64,000 nt of DNA from Mycobacterium sp. ELW1 (GTDB lineage: Bacteria; Actinomycetota; Actinomycetes; Mycobacteriales; Mycobacteriaceae), in NCBI RefSeq assembly GCF_008329905.1, contig NZ_CP032155.1, positions 3,534,001 through 3,598,000 on the forward strand, written 5' to 3'. Below the pieces are notes generated by a model that was given only the letters and a program-made list of their open reading frames with translations, did not search any database and had not been told where the DNA came from. Shown here in pieces: positions 32,398-43,507 of this stretch (the first letter of the stretch is position 1; every line of letters starts with the position of its first letter). Made by a program: the position numbers and the translations under genes.

Positions 32398-32401
<4 letters not shown>
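31523..32401 (-). CDS. Metallo-beta-lactamase-fold hydrolase
   Basis: A 292-residue protein of the metallo-beta-lactamase superfamily. The first metal cluster is [11 protein letters not shown] (HxHxDH, about 104-114), with further ligands in [22 protein letters not shown] and the C-terminal [10 protein letters not shown]. This fits the lactonase/AHL-lactonase-like branch. The GTG start at 32401 overlaps the aroQ stop by four bases, making it the last gene of the aroC-K-B-Q string. Its role beside the shikimate pathway is not obvious. Confidence 0.87.
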
Positions 32402-34591
<2,190 letters not shown>

Positions 34592-34595
34592 CGTG

Positions 34596-35813
34596 CTATC
34601 CCGACGCCCGCACTGGCGACTCGCGCGTCTCCGCGGGCATGCGCTCAGCCACAGCCTGCAGGTAGCCCTCGACGTTGCGTCGCGTCTCCTGCAGCGAGTC
34701 ACCACCGAACTTCTCCAGCACCGCGCGCGCCAGCACCAGGGCGACCATGGTCTCGACGACGACGGCGGCGGCGGGCACCGCGCACACGTCGGAACGCTGG
34801 TGGATCGCGACGGCCTCATCACCGGTGGCCATGTCGACGGTGGCCAGCGCCCGCGGCACCGTGGAGATCGGCTTCATCGCCGCGCGCACCCGCAGCGGCA
34901 GACCATTGGTCATGCCGCCTTCCAGGCCACCGGCCCGGTTCGTGGAGCGCACCACACCGTCGGGGCCGGGGTACATCTCGTCGTGGGCCTGGCTGCCGCG
35001 GCGGCGCGCGGTCTCGAAGCCGTCGCCGATCTCGACACCCTTGATGGCCTGGATTCCCATCACCGCGCCCGCGAGCTGACTGTCCAGCCGATTCTCACCG
35101 CTGGTGAACGAGCCGAGCCCGATCGGCAGGCCGTGGACGACGACCTCGACGATGCCGCCCAGGGTGTCGCCGTCGCGTTTGGCCGCCTCGATCTGGGCGA
35201 TCATGTCGGCTTCGGCGTCCTTGTCGAAGGCCCGGACCGGGCTCTCGTCGATGCGGTCGGAGTCGCCGGCGGCCGGCGGCGGTCCGTCATAGGGCGCCGA
35301 CGCCCCGATCGAGATGACGTGGGAGAGCACCTCGACGCCGAGGGCCTGACGCAGGAAGGACCGGGCCAGGGTGCCCGCCGCGACGCGGGCGGCGGTTTCG
35401 CGGGCACTGGCCCGCTCCAGGACCGGGCGGGCGTCGTCGAAGCCGTACTTGAGCATGCCGGCGAAGTCGGCGTGACCGGGCCGGGGGCGGGTCAGCGGCG
35501 CGTTGCGCGCGACATCGAGATCCTCGGCGGCGACCGGGTCGGACGCCATCACGGTTTCCCACTTCGGCCACTCGGTGTTGCCGATCTCGATGGCGATCGG
35601 GCCGCCCAGCGTCTCGCCGTGGCGCACTCCGGCCAGCACGGTGACCTGGTCCTGTTCGAATTTCATCCGGGCGCCGCGGCCGTAGCCCAGGCGCCGGCGG
35701 GCCAGCTGATCGGCGATGTCGGTCGAGGTCACGCCGACACCGGCGACCATGCCTTCGACCACGGCTACCAGCGCGCGGCCGTGGGATTCACCGGCGGTCG
35801 TCCATCGCAACAC
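34596..35813 (-). CDS. aroC: Chorismate synthase
   Basis: Chorismate synthase (aroF in M. tuberculosis) converts EPSP to chorismate with reduced FMN. The protein begins [20 protein letters not shown] and has [49 protein letters not shown] and SGGMTNG-like [20 protein letters not shown], covering the FMN and substrate sites. GTG 35813 is preferred because it gives the family's normal N-terminus; ATG 35822 would add three residues. It is the first gene of the aroC-aroK-aroB-aroQ-hydrolase operon. Confidence 0.96.
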   Translation of the reverse strand: MLRWTTAGESHGRALVAVVEGMVAGVGVTSTDIADQLARRRLGYGRGARMKFEQDQVTVLAGVRHGETLGGPIAIEIGNTEWPKWETVMASDPVAAEDLDVARNAPLTRPRPGHADFAGMLKYGFDDARPVLERASARETAARVAAGTLARSFLRQALGVEVLSHVISIGASAPYDGPPPAAGDSDRIDESPVRAFDKDAEADMIAQIEAAKRDGDTLGGIVEVVVHGLPIGLGSFTSGENRLDSQLAGAVMGIQAIKGVEIGDGFETARRRGSQAHDEMYPGPDGVVRSTNRAGGLEGGMTNGLPLRVRAAMKPISTVPRALATVDMATGDEAVAIHQRSDVCAVPAAAVVVETMVALVLARAVLEKFGGDSLQETRRNVEGYLQAVAERMPAETRESPVRASG

Positions 35814-35916
35814 GCGTCCCATCTTCCCACGTCGGTCACGGCAGACCCAATCTGCTTTCCCACCGCCAGGGGTTCGCCGCGCAACCAGCGGGTAACCCGC
35901 CCTGTGGGAGGAGATC

Positions 35917-36249
35917 ATGCGCAACGCGGTCATCGTCGCCGCAGCCGGCTGCGTGATGTTCCTGGTGGCGCTGATCAGCGGCAGCGTCTGGGCCGCGGCC
36001 GGGGTTATCGCGTTGGCGCTGGCCGGACTGGGACTGGTCGCCGCGGACCTGCGTCGGGAGCGCAACGGCGAGGAGTCAACCGGCGTCGCGCCCGTGCTGG
36101 TGCCGGAAAATTTCGCTCCCGACATCACCGACGGTGTCACCGGCGACGTAACGGAGCCCGACCCGGAAGGGGATGAATACGGTGAATACGACTTCCCGTT
36201 CGGCGAGCCCCTCCCGGCCCCGGCGGATAACGACACCCGAATCGCCTAG
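35917..36249 (+). CDS. Small membrane protein with acidic tail, first gene of the MoxR cluster
   Basis: A 110-residue protein with two adjacent membrane helices ([22 protein letters not shown] and [17 protein letters not shown], about 5-45) and a 60-residue acidic tail ([16 protein letters not shown]). The site GGGAGGAGATC precedes ATG 35917. It lies 15 bases before moxR and is probably cotranscribed with it. The family is not recognised; a role tied to the MoxR complex is only suggested by position. Confidence 0.75.
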   Translation: MRNAVIVAAAGCVMFLVALISGSVWAAAGVIALALAGLGLVAADLRRERNGEESTGVAPVLVPENFAPDITDGVTGDVTEPDPEGDEYGEYDFPFGEPLPAPADNDTRIA

Positions 36250-36264
36250 TCCTGAAAGGACTCG

Positions 36265-37266
36265 ATGACCACCGCACAACCGCAGACCGATCCGCGTTCG
36301 CTCGACCATGCCCGACGCACCGTCGATGCGGTGTCGGCCGCCTTTTCCGCGACCGTGGTCGGGCAGGACAACCTGCGGGAATCGCTGCTCATCGGGCTGG
36401 CCGCCGGCGGCCATGTCCTGATCGAGAGCGTGCCAGGGCTGGCCAAGACCACGGCCGCCCGCGTGGTCGCCGAATCCATCCACGGCGGCTTCCACCGCAT
36501 TCAGTGCACCCCGGACCTGCTGCCCAGCGACATCATCGGAACCCAGGTGTACGAGGCTGCGACCAACCGGTTCGTCACGCAGCTGGGGCCGGTGCACACC
36601 AACATCGTGCTGCTCGACGAGATCAACCGTTCCAGCGCCAAGACCCAGAGCGCGATGCTCGAGGCGATGGAGGAACGCCAGACCACCATCGCGGGCACCG
36701 TCTACCCCATCGACGAGCCGTTCCTGGTGGTCGCCACCCAGAACCCCGTCGACCAGGAGGGCACCTATCCGCTGTCGGAGGCCCAGACCGATCGGTTCAT
36801 GCTCAAGGACGTCGTGGCCTACCCGTCGGTGGCCGAAGAGGTCGAGATGATCCACCGGTTGGACGCCGGTCTGTTCGACAAGGACCGTCGCCGCGGCGCG
36901 GTGGTCGGCCTCGACGACATCCGCGCCCTGCAGCGGGTGGTGCGCGGCGTGCAGATGGATCCGGCGCTGATGCGCTACGCCAGCGAACTGGTCGCTGTCA
37001 GCCGCAACCCGCAAGTGTACCTGGAGCCCAAGCTGGCCCGGCTGGTCGAGTACGGCGCCAGTCCACGCGCCACGATCGCGTTCTGCCGGGCCGCCCGCGC
37101 GCTCGCGGTGCTCTCCGGGCGCAACCACGTCATCCCCGACGACATCGCCACACTCGCCCACCGCATCCTGCGGCACCGGCTGATCCTCGGCTTCGAGGCG
37201 GCCGCCACCGGCGTCACCTCCGAGACGGTGATCGACGCCATCCTGCACGCGGTTCGAGTGCCCTGA
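36265..37266 (+). CDS. MoxR-family AAA+ ATPase
   Basis: A 333-residue AAA+ ATPase of the MoxR group, which acts as a chaperone for assembly or activation of vWA-domain proteins. It has Walker A in LIESVPGLAKTTAARV (about 51-66), Walker B VLLDEINRSSAKTQSAMLEAMEERQ, sensor 1 VVATQNPVDQEGTYPLSEAQTDRFM and a C-terminal lid with sensor 2 near ASPRATIAFCRAAR. It heads the DUF58/membrane/vWA gene string that follows without gaps. It is distinct from the aro genes it interrupts. Confidence 0.93.
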   Translation: MTTAQPQTDPRSLDHARRTVDAVSAAFSATVVGQDNLRESLLIGLAAGGHVLIESVPGLAKTTAARVVAESIHGGFHRIQCTPDLLPSDIIGTQVYEAATNRFVTQLGPVHTNIVLLDEINRSSAKTQSAMLEAMEERQTTIAGTVYPIDEPFLVVATQNPVDQEGTYPLSEAQTDRFMLKDVVAYPSVAEEVEMIHRLDAGLFDKDRRRGAVVGLDDIRALQRVVRGVQMDPALMRYASELVAVSRNPQVYLEPKLARLVEYGASPRATIAFCRAARALAVLSGRNHVIPDDIATLAHRILRHRLILGFEAAATGVTSETVIDAILHAVRVP

Positions 37267-37269
37267 GGC

Positions 37270-38133
37270 ATGGGTCAGCATCTCAACCGGGCCAAGCGGT
37301 TCTTCGGCACTGACACCCGCGGTCTCCTGGAAGGCGGCCGCTACGCGCTGCTGCACACCCGCAGCATGGAGTTCGACGACCTGCGCCCGTACGTGCCGGG
37401 CGACGACGTCCGCGACATCGATTGGAAGGCCACCGCGCGATCGGGCACGGTGCTGATCAAGCGTTTTGTGTCCGAGAAGCATCACAAGATCCTGCTGGTT
37501 GCCGACGCGGGCCGGAACATGACCGCACTGGCTGCCGGCGGTGAAACCAAACGCGATGTGGCCGAGGCCATTCTGGGCGCGTTCGGGTTGATCACGCTGG
37601 GCCGCTCGGATGAGATCGGGATGGTGTTCGGGGACGCCCGAGGGTGTGTGAGCATCCGGGCCGGCCGCGGTGAGACACATATCGAGGGCATGCTCGACCA
37701 CTTTTACCGGCACACCACCACCAGCCCGGGGCCGAGCAGCATCGAAGACCAATTGCGCTATGTGGCAACGCATTACCGCCGACGGATGTTGGTGGTCGTG
37801 GTGTCCGACGAGCCTGATGTGACCGCCGGCCTCGACGAGATCACCGCCCGGTTGGCGGCCCGCCACGACGTGTTGTGGGCTTTTGTGTCCGACATGCCCG
37901 CGGTCAGCGGTGACAGCGACGGCTATGACGTCACCACCGGTGCGGTGGTGCCCAGCCGGACCCGGTTGGGCCGGCGGGTCGAGGTCGCCTACCGACGCGC
38001 CGAGCAGCGCAGGCGGGCGCGGCTCGAAGCGTTCCTGACCACCCACGCGATCCCGTTCACCGCGATCGGGCGCAGCGACGAGATCCGGTCGCGACTCACC
38101 GCCATGGCGGAGGTGTTCGCCCGTGCCGGGTGA
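37270..38133 (+). CDS. DUF58 domain protein (MoxR partner)
   Basis: A 287-residue DUF58 protein, the usual partner encoded after moxR. The signature is EFDDLRPYVPGDDVRDIDWKATARSGTVLIKRF (about 37-69), followed by a vWA-like fold (ILLVADAGRNMTAL, MLVVVVSDEPDVTAGLDEI). In place of the metal-site DxSxS it shows DAGRN, so any metal site is degraded. Predicted cytosolic or membrane-associated. It starts three bases after moxR and overlaps the next gene by 11 bp. Confidence 0.9.
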   Translation: MGQHLNRAKRFFGTDTRGLLEGGRYALLHTRSMEFDDLRPYVPGDDVRDIDWKATARSGTVLIKRFVSEKHHKILLVADAGRNMTALAAGGETKRDVAEAILGAFGLITLGRSDEIGMVFGDARGCVSIRAGRGETHIEGMLDHFYRHTTTSPGPSSIEDQLRYVATHYRRRMLVVVVSDEPDVTAGLDEITARLAARHDVLWAFVSDMPAVSGDSDGYDVTTGAVVPSRTRLGRRVEVAYRRAEQRRRARLEAFLTTHAIPFTAIGRSDEIRSRLTAMAEVFARAG

Positions 38134-38596
38134 CCTGTTGCGCTTCGTCGGCGGCCCCACGCCGTACTCGTCGTGGTGGCTGTGGCTCGCGCTCGTCCTG
38201 CTGGTGGTTGTGATCGTCTGGTATGCGGCGGTTTTCGTGGTGACCCTACCCAACGACCGGCTTCGCGAGCTGCCCGCGTTCGGCGATCTGCATGCCCGGC
38301 TGACGCGGCGGCGCTTCGCAGGCGGCATCCGCCACATCATCGACCTGCGACGCCGCGGCGAGTTGTCCGATGCGCAGGCCTACGACCAGATGAGCCACAC
38401 CGTGCGCAGCTTCCTGCATCAGGCCACCGGGGTGCGTGCGCAGTATCTGCACGTCAACGAGATCGCGGCGGGGACGCTGGCGCCGGCAGCCCCGCTGATC
38501 GCCGCGTTGCGCGACGCCCGATTCGGCGCCGGTACCGACGCCGACCCCGATCGGTTGGGCGCGCAAGCCGAGGAGTTGATCCGCTCGTGGACCTGA
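38123..38596 (+). CDS. Single-helix membrane protein of the MoxR operon
   Basis: A 157-residue protein with one membrane helix (WWLWLALVLLVVVIVWYAAVFVV, about 18-40) and a cytosolic domain including FAGGIRHIIDLRRRGELSDAQAYDQMSHTVRSFLHQATG. That helical region resembles the DUF4381/DUF4129-type partners in MoxR clusters, though I cannot name the family with confidence. GTG 38123 overlaps the DUF58 gene; the stop overlaps the next gene's start by ten bases. Confidence 0.8.
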   Translation: MPGDLLRFVGGPTPYSSWWLWLALVLLVVVIVWYAAVFVVTLPNDRLRELPAFGDLHARLTRRRFAGGIRHIIDLRRRGELSDAQAYDQMSHTVRSFLHQATGVRAQYLHVNEIAAGTLAPAAPLIAALRDARFGAGTDADPDRLGAQAEELIRSWT

Positions 38597-39585
38597 GGTG
38601 GTGGCCGATCGCCCTGACCGGGGTGGCATGCCTGGCCGTCTGCGTGGTGATCGCCGTGACCCTGCCGACAGCGAAAACCGACCGGATGCTGCGGCCGCTG
38701 GCCCACATCGACCGGCTGACCGCACTGCCCGAGTACGCCCGGATCCGGCGGCGCGAAACCGCCCTGGCGGCAACGACGATCGCACTGCTGGTGGCCCTGT
38801 TCCTGACCGCCGCGTTGACCGCCGCACGGCCGTCGGGATCGGGGCGGGAATTCGACGCGCTGCACCCCGAGGACGTGATGCTGTGTGTCGCGGCGCCGGT
38901 CACCGACGGCACCACCGCGCAGTTCCTCAATCACTTCGCCGCAAAGGCAACGACTTTCGACGCCCAGCGGATCGGGTTGACCTCCCCGACGGTGCGAGTG
39001 CTGCCGCTGACCCGTGACTATCAGTACGCCGCCCAACGTCTTGGCGACTACGGCGCGCCGACCCCGCAGCAGGCCGCGCAGTTCGCCAAGTCGGTGACGT
39101 ACACCGACTATGCGCCCAGCCTGCGGGACACCCTCGCGTTGTGCATGACCGGTTTCGGCACCGAACCCACCACTCACCGCCGGTCGCTGATTTATCTGGG
39201 GCCCAGCACATTCGGGCCCGGTGACGGGCGCACCCTGTTCACCGAGCAGCAGGTGGCCGACATGGCGGACAAGGCGGGCATCCAGGTGAACGCCATATCC
39301 CGGGTGGATGTCAGCGATGCCGCCCAGCGCGGTGACGCCGAGCTCGACGCTCTCACCGGCCGCACCGGCGGCCGGTTCTTCCGCTATCACTCCGCCGGGC
39401 CGGGCGGTTCGGATCCCACCCTGACCGATGATCTGCAGGCGATCGCCGCCAACCCTGCCCCGGTGGTGCTGCCCGGCGGCGCGCGGATCAGCGGACAACT
39501 GCCGGACGAGCCCGGCCCGCTGCTCATCACCGGGCTGGCGGCCGCCGCCCTGCTGGGCGTGGCCCTGGTGGTGGCGCGCCGATGA
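38587..39585 (+). CDS. Membrane-anchored BatA-like protein of the MoxR operon
   Basis: A 332-residue protein. Two N-terminal helices (IALTGVACLAVCVVIAV and TIALLVALFLTAALTAA) flank a loop, then a large extracytoplasmic domain of vWA-like design (VMLCVAAPVTDGTT, RRSLIYLGPSTFGPGD, GIQVNAISRVD, LTGRTGGRFFRY), and a last helix (LLITGLAAAALLGVALVVARR). The two-helix plus vWA plus one-helix order is that of BatA/BatB proteins. The metal motif DxSxS is not present at the expected place. GTG 38587 (MDLRWWPIALTG) is used. Confidence 0.8.
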   Translation: MDLRWWPIALTGVACLAVCVVIAVTLPTAKTDRMLRPLAHIDRLTALPEYARIRRRETALAATTIALLVALFLTAALTAARPSGSGREFDALHPEDVMLCVAAPVTDGTTAQFLNHFAAKATTFDAQRIGLTSPTVRVLPLTRDYQYAAQRLGDYGAPTPQQAAQFAKSVTYTDYAPSLRDTLALCMTGFGTEPTTHRRSLIYLGPSTFGPGDGRTLFTEQQVADMADKAGIQVNAISRVDVSDAAQRGDAELDALTGRTGGRFFRYHSAGPGGSDPTLTDDLQAIAANPAPVVLPGGARISGQLPDEPGPLLITGLAAAALLGVALVVARR

Positions 39586-40631
39586 CTATGCATCCCGTGC
39601 TGCCGATCGCCATACTGCTGGTGCTGGCAGCCGTCATCGTCGGCGCCCGGGCCGTCACCCTGTCGTCGGTCCTGGCCCACCCCGGCGATCGTCGACGGGC
39701 GGTGCTGTTGCGCTGGGCTGCAACAACAGTGGCGATGCTGCTGCTGGTCGTCGCGGCCGCGCGGCCCGGCATCGAGTCGCCGGCCCAGGCCCAACCCGAT
39801 CGCGATGCGGCCGCCGTCAGCCAGGGCGTGAACACCAACGTGTTCTTCGTCGTCGACCGCTCCGTGGATTCCCGGGTCTCCGACTACGGCGGGGCGACGC
39901 GGATGTCCGGTATCCGCGCCGATATGGCGGCGATCGTCGACACCTATCCGAAGGCACGGTTCGCGGTGATCGGTTTCGCGTCGGACCCGGAAATCGACTG
40001 GCCGCTGTCCGAGGACGTCTGGAGTCTGACGGCCGCGATCGCGGGCCTCTCCCCGTACGTGAGTGTGCCCCCGGATGCCGCCGCTGCGGTGAATGCCGGG
40101 GCGGCGGCCAATCTGCTGCGCTACCAACTCATTCAGGCGACCCAGCAATACCCCGGCGCGCGGAACCTGGTGTTCTACTTCGGCGAGGGCGCCGGCGGGT
40201 CGACGGCAACGCAGGCCCGCTTCGAGACGGGCGACCGGGTGTCCGGCGGCGCGGTGTTCGGCTACGGCACCGCGGCCGGTGGCCCGATTCCGGGCGCCTA
40301 CGTCGACGGCGCGGTCACCTACCTGTCGGATGCCCGCTCCGGCGGACCGGCGATCTCCACACTTGACGAGGGCCGGTTACGCCGTGTCGCAGATGAACTC
40401 GGTGTTCAGTACGTGCATCGAGACCCGGCTCAGCCGGTGACGCGCGTCCTGCCGACGCTGCGGCCCGACGGCGGTAACGAGGCCGCGTCGTTATCGTCCA
40501 CCCCGGCTCCCGAGCGCGTCGAGCTGTACTGGTTGCTCGCGTTGCTGGCCGCCGTCCTGCTGCTGCCCGAGATCTATCTGACGGTGCGGGAGTTCTGGCG
40601 ACACCGCACATCGCGGCGGGAGGCGCGGTGA
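39582..40631 (+). CDS. vWA-domain BatA/BatB-like membrane protein
   Basis: A 349-residue protein with the same two-helix, vWA, one-helix design as the gene before it, which it overlaps by four bases (ATGA). The vWA domain begins VFFVVDRSVDSRVSDYGGATRM (about 87-108). Here DRSVD replaces the canonical MIDAS DxSxS, with Asp for the second Ser. Later strands include FAVIGFASDPEIDWP and NLVFYFGEGAGGST. The terminal helix is LYWLLALLAAVLLLPEIYL. It may bind a partner across the membrane after MoxR action. Confidence 0.85.
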   Translation: MTMHPVLPIAILLVLAAVIVGARAVTLSSVLAHPGDRRRAVLLRWAATTVAMLLLVVAAARPGIESPAQAQPDRDAAAVSQGVNTNVFFVVDRSVDSRVSDYGGATRMSGIRADMAAIVDTYPKARFAVIGFASDPEIDWPLSEDVWSLTAAIAGLSPYVSVPPDAAAAVNAGAAANLLRYQLIQATQQYPGARNLVFYFGEGAGGSTATQARFETGDRVSGGAVFGYGTAAGGPIPGAYVDGAVTYLSDARSGGPAISTLDEGRLRRVADELGVQYVHRDPAQPVTRVLPTLRPDGGNEAASLSSTPAPERVELYWLLALLAAVLLLPEIYLTVREFWRHRTSRREAR

Positions 40632-41425
40632 CGGCCGGCCGGTTGCGGTTGCGCCGGCGGCTGCTGCTGTGGTCGGCCCCGGTGGTGCTGCTGGCGGTGG
40701 TGGCGGCTGTCAAGATGATGTCGGTTGTGGTGGTGGGCAACTCGGCGGTGTCGCATTTTCACCGGGGCGACGGAGCGGCGCTGCAGAACGACGCGTCGAG
40801 GCTGGGCGTGCTCGATGTGATCGAGCCCGCGAAGGCGCCGTTCGCACAGGGATCCGCCGCGGTCCTGGAGGGCCGCCTCGCCGATGCCGACACCGAATTC
40901 TCCCGCGCCCTGGCCGGCGGCCAGTCCTGCGCGGTGAGCGTCAACCTGGAGCTGGTGCGCGAGACGCAGGGCGACGTTGCGGCCGCCTCGGGCCGGACCG
41001 ACGCAGCCGGCGAACGGTATCGCAGCGCGCTGCGCGCCGTCGCCGAGGCGCCCGCGGGCTGCTTCGCCGGAAATGACGACCCGCAACCCGACCGGCGGAC
41101 GGTCCGCGCGGAGGCCGACGCCCGGCTCGCGGCGAAAATCGCTGCACTGCAATCTGTTCCGCCGCCACCGCCACCGGAACTGGATGCCGTACCACCGCCC
41201 CCGCCGCCTCCGCCGCCGCCGGCCGGTGCGGCACCGGCAGATTCCGATACACCGCCGCCGGCACTCGGGCCGTCGGGCCAGGGATTGTCCGATATCGCAC
41301 CCGACCGGCTGCCCAGTCCCGGAGCCCCGCCGTCGCCGCCCCACCAACTCGGTGGCGGCGATCCCATGGACCGGCTACGTCAGCTGCTCACCGACGCCGC
41401 ATCGTCAGGCAGCGACTCGGGATGA
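40628..41425 (+). CDS. Membrane-anchored TPR-like protein with polyproline region
   Basis: A 265-residue protein, last of the MoxR operon. One helix (LLLWSAPVVLLAVVAAVKMMSVVVV, about 12-36) anchors a helical repeat region (GDGAALQNDASRLGVLDVIEP, GRLADADTEFSRALAGG, TDAAGERYRSALRAVAEAP) that resembles tetratricopeptide repeats. This is followed by uninterrupted proline runs (up to ten) and Pro/Ser/Asp-rich sequence. BatC-type TPR proteins close several MoxR-vWA operons, so the match in order is good. Its proline runs should need EF-P for translation. GTG 40628 overlaps the upstream stop by four. Confidence 0.82.
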   Translation: MTAGRLRLRRRLLLWSAPVVLLAVVAAVKMMSVVVVGNSAVSHFHRGDGAALQNDASRLGVLDVIEPAKAPFAQGSAAVLEGRLADADTEFSRALAGGQSCAVSVNLELVRETQGDVAAASGRTDAAGERYRSALRAVAEAPAGCFAGNDDPQPDRRTVRAEADARLAAKIAALQSVPPPPPPELDAVPPPPPPPPPPAGAAPADSDTPPPALGPSGQGLSDIAPDRLPSPGAPPSPPHQLGGGDPMDRLRQLLTDAASSGSDSG

Positions 41426-41434
41426 CGCGGCTGC

Positions 41435-42124
41435 TCAGGCGATACCGGACTCGGACTTCCTCGCGTGCAGCAGATATCCCGGGAACTGCAGCCGTCCGAG
41501 TTCATCTCGCTCGAAAGGCAGCACCAGATCTGGAAGTCCAGGCAGCGCTTCCACTTTCGCCAGGATGGGCGCGGGGCGAATGAAGTCGACGTCAAAGTAC
41601 CGTCCGACGGCGGCGTGAAGCTCGTAGGCGTCGACTTCATTGGGCTTGGACTCCATCTCAGCGGGGTACGCGCCCTTGGCGAAGACGAGGATGTAGTAGT
41701 CGGCGCCCGCGGCAGCGGCGCGATGCACGGATTTCAGGTATGCGTCGCGCTTGTCCACCGGTAGTGCATGGAACAACGTGCAGTCGACCACGCTGGAGAA
41801 CCGTCCGTCCTGACCTGACAAGGCGGTGATATCGCCCTGTTCGAATGTTGCACGGGACAGGCCCCGTTGGGCCGCCGACCGCCGAGCCCATGCCACCGCC
41901 GTCTCGGAAAGCTCCACACCCAGCACCGTGCAGCCGGCCGCAGCCAACGCCAGGGACACCTCACCGTGTCCGCAGCCGGCGTCGAGGACATCGCTGCGGA
42001 ACGCGCCGGCCCGGATGAGGTCGGCGATCACGGGTTGTGGCTCACCGATGTTCCACGGCGGCGGCCCGTCGAAGAATCCGTCTTCCCGGTAGGCGCCGTC
42101 CCAGTCCAGTGAATCGATCGTCAT
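41435..42124 (-). CDS. Class I SAM-dependent methyltransferase
   Basis: A 229-residue Rossmann methyltransferase. Motif I is VLDAGCGHGEVSLALAAAGCTVLGVELS (about 46-73), and motif post II is ATFEQGDITAL, with the catalytic-side Asp/Cys region VVDCTLFHALPV. A PPWNIGEPQPVIADL segment before motif I is common in thiol/halide or TPMT-like methyltransferases of actinobacteria. The acceptor is unknown. ATG 42124 is preferred over the ATG at 42133. It converges on the MoxR operon with a 9-bp gap. Confidence 0.85.
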   Translation of the reverse strand: MTIDSLDWDGAYREDGFFDGPPPWNIGEPQPVIADLIRAGAFRSDVLDAGCGHGEVSLALAAAGCTVLGVELSETAVAWARRSAAQRGLSRATFEQGDITALSGQDGRFSSVVDCTLFHALPVDKRDAYLKSVHRAAAAGADYYILVFAKGAYPAEMESKPNEVDAYELHAAVGRYFDVDFIRPAPILAKVEALPGLPDLVLPFERDELGRLQFPGYLLHARKSESGIA

Positions 42125-42233
42125 GCATTCCACGGTAGCGCCGGATTTCCGCAGCTAGAGCGGGGTTTTCGTGTGGACCTTCTCACGTTGTCAAGCGGGG
42201 CGGCACCTGCTCGGAGCTGGTGGGGAGTCGGCG

Positions 42234-42662
42234 TCAGAACACCACCAGCGCCGCGGCGGCCAGGCTCGCCAGACACATCGACGGACCGTGCGGCACGCTC
42301 GCTGTTCGGTCCCGCACAGCCACCGCGACCGCCAGCACGGCCGTCAGCACCGGCGCACCCAGAGCGGCAAGCAGCCATACGTCGGATCCGAAAGCGCCCG
42401 TCAGTCCCCCGACACCCAGCGCCAACTTCACATCACCGGCACCCAGTCCAGTCGGAACCGCAAGGTGCACAACAAGATAGAGCGCGGCCAACGCCAATGC
42501 GCCTGCCAGCGCGGGTAACCCACGACCACACGCCAGAGCACCAGCTAGAACCGCGGCCGCTCCGGGGAGCGTCAGGAAGTTGGGCAGCCGCCGGTGGCGC
42601 ACGTCGAACACCGTCAACGCCATCGCCCACAGCAGCACGATCCCGACCACCACAGCGCGCAT
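42234..42662 (-). CDS. Short A24-family prepilin peptidase-like protein
   Basis: A 142-residue membrane protein homologous to the peptidase half of type 4 prepilin peptidases. The first catalytic Asp is in FDVRHRRLPNFLTLPG (about 20) and the second in GLGAGDVKLALGVGGL (the GxGD motif, about 74-77). The N-terminal methylase domain of full prepilin peptidases is absent, as in Rv2551c, its likely counterpart. It lies nine bases after aroE on the same strand. No pilin gene is seen nearby. Confidence 0.85.
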   Translation of the reverse strand: MRAVVVGIVLLWAMALTVFDVRHRRLPNFLTLPGAAAVLAGALACGRGLPALAGALALAALYLVVHLAVPTGLGAGDVKLALGVGGLTGAFGSDVWLLAALGAPVLTAVLAVAVAVRDRTASVPHGPSMCLASLAAAALVVF

Positions 42663-42671
42663 GGGCGGACG

Positions 42672-43463
42672 TTAGCCCAGTGCGGCCGCCATCTGCTCTC
42701 GCGGCGCCGGCCGGCCTGTGAATTGTTCGACCTGACTGAACGCCTGGTTCAGCAGCATCTGCACACCGCTGATCACCTCACCGCCGCTGTCCAGCACGGC
42801 TGCGGCCAGCGGGGTGGGCCACGGATCGTAGATCGCGTCCAGCAACACCGGCACGCCGGCGAACACCCCGGCGTAGGCGGCTGCGGCGTCGGCGGGGATG
42901 GTGCTCACCAGAACATCGGCGGTCGCCACCACTGCCGGAAGCCCGGCGTCGGTCAGGTCGTAGAAGTCCGCGGTGACCTCGACTGCCCGGCCCAGATCCA
43001 GCAGCCGGGCCGCCTTGTCACGATTGCGGGCGACGACGGTGACCTCGGTGACGCCGAGGTCGGCCAGCGCCACCACCGCCGCGGGCGCGGTGCCGCCCGA
43101 CCCCAGCACGATGGCCCGCCGCAGATGGCGGACGTGTCCCAGCGCACCGGCGACCCCGTCGATGTCCGTGTTGTCGGCGCGCCAGCCGCGACCGGTGTGC
43201 ACCAGGGTATTGGCCGAGCCGACCAGTTCCGCGCGTTCGGTTCGCTCATCGGCGACCGCGAGCGCGGCGAACTTGCCCGGCATCGTCACCGACAGCCCGA
43301 CCCATTCCGGACCGAATCCCCGCACCAGGGGCGGCAATTCGGCGGCCGTGCATTCGATGCGCTCGTAGGTCCAGTCGGTCAGGCCCAGCGCCCGGTACGC
43401 GGCCAGGTGCAGCTGCGGCGACTTGGAGTGCGCGACCGGCGAGCCGAGGACTGCGGCTTTCAT
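42672..43463 (-). CDS. aroE: Shikimate dehydrogenase
   Basis: AroE reduces 3-dehydroshikimate with NADPH. The 263-residue protein has the shikimate-binding SKSPQLHLAAYRALGL (about 13-28), VTMPGKFAAL with catalytic Lys, ADNTDIDG with Asp, the NADP loop VLGSGGTAPAAV, and DAIYDPWPTPL. ATG 43463 is four bases from the TAG of the second small ORF, and the GGAG at 43477-43474 serves as ribosome site. So aroE translation may be coupled to the small ORFs. Confidence 0.95.
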   Translation of the reverse strand: MKAAVLGSPVAHSKSPQLHLAAYRALGLTDWTYERIECTAAELPPLVRGFGPEWVGLSVTMPGKFAALAVADERTERAELVGSANTLVHTGRGWRADNTDIDGVAGALGHVRHLRRAIVLGSGGTAPAAVVALADLGVTEVTVVARNRDKAARLLDLGRAVEVTADFYDLTDAGLPAVVATADVLVSTIPADAAAAYAGVFAGVPVLLDAIYDPWPTPLAAAVLDSGGEVISGVQMLLNQAFSQVEQFTGRPAPREQMAAALG

Positions 43464-43465
43464 GA

Positions 43466-43507
43466 CTAGCGTGCTCCAGCTCGATTTGCCCTCTTCACTT
43501 CGTTCAT
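43466..43507 (-). CDS. Second of two tandem 13-codon ORFs between mltG and aroE
   Basis: The ORF reads [13 protein letters not shown] followed by TAG. Its ATG overlaps the TGA of the first copy (ATGA), and aroE begins two bases after its stop. The peptide is identical to that of the first copy. The last four codons differ at the nucleotide level (GCT GGA GCA CGC here, GCC GGG GCC CGA in the first), every change being synonymous. Translation by re-initiation is inferred; no separate ribosome site is visible. Function unknown. Confidence 0.5.
   Translation of the reverse strand: MNEVKRANRAGAR

Noticed and set aside
36076..38340. A 754-codon open frame on the minus strand across the MoxR and DUF58 genes
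   Set aside because: MoxR and DUF58 on the plus strand carry clear motifs; the reverse frame is a shadow.
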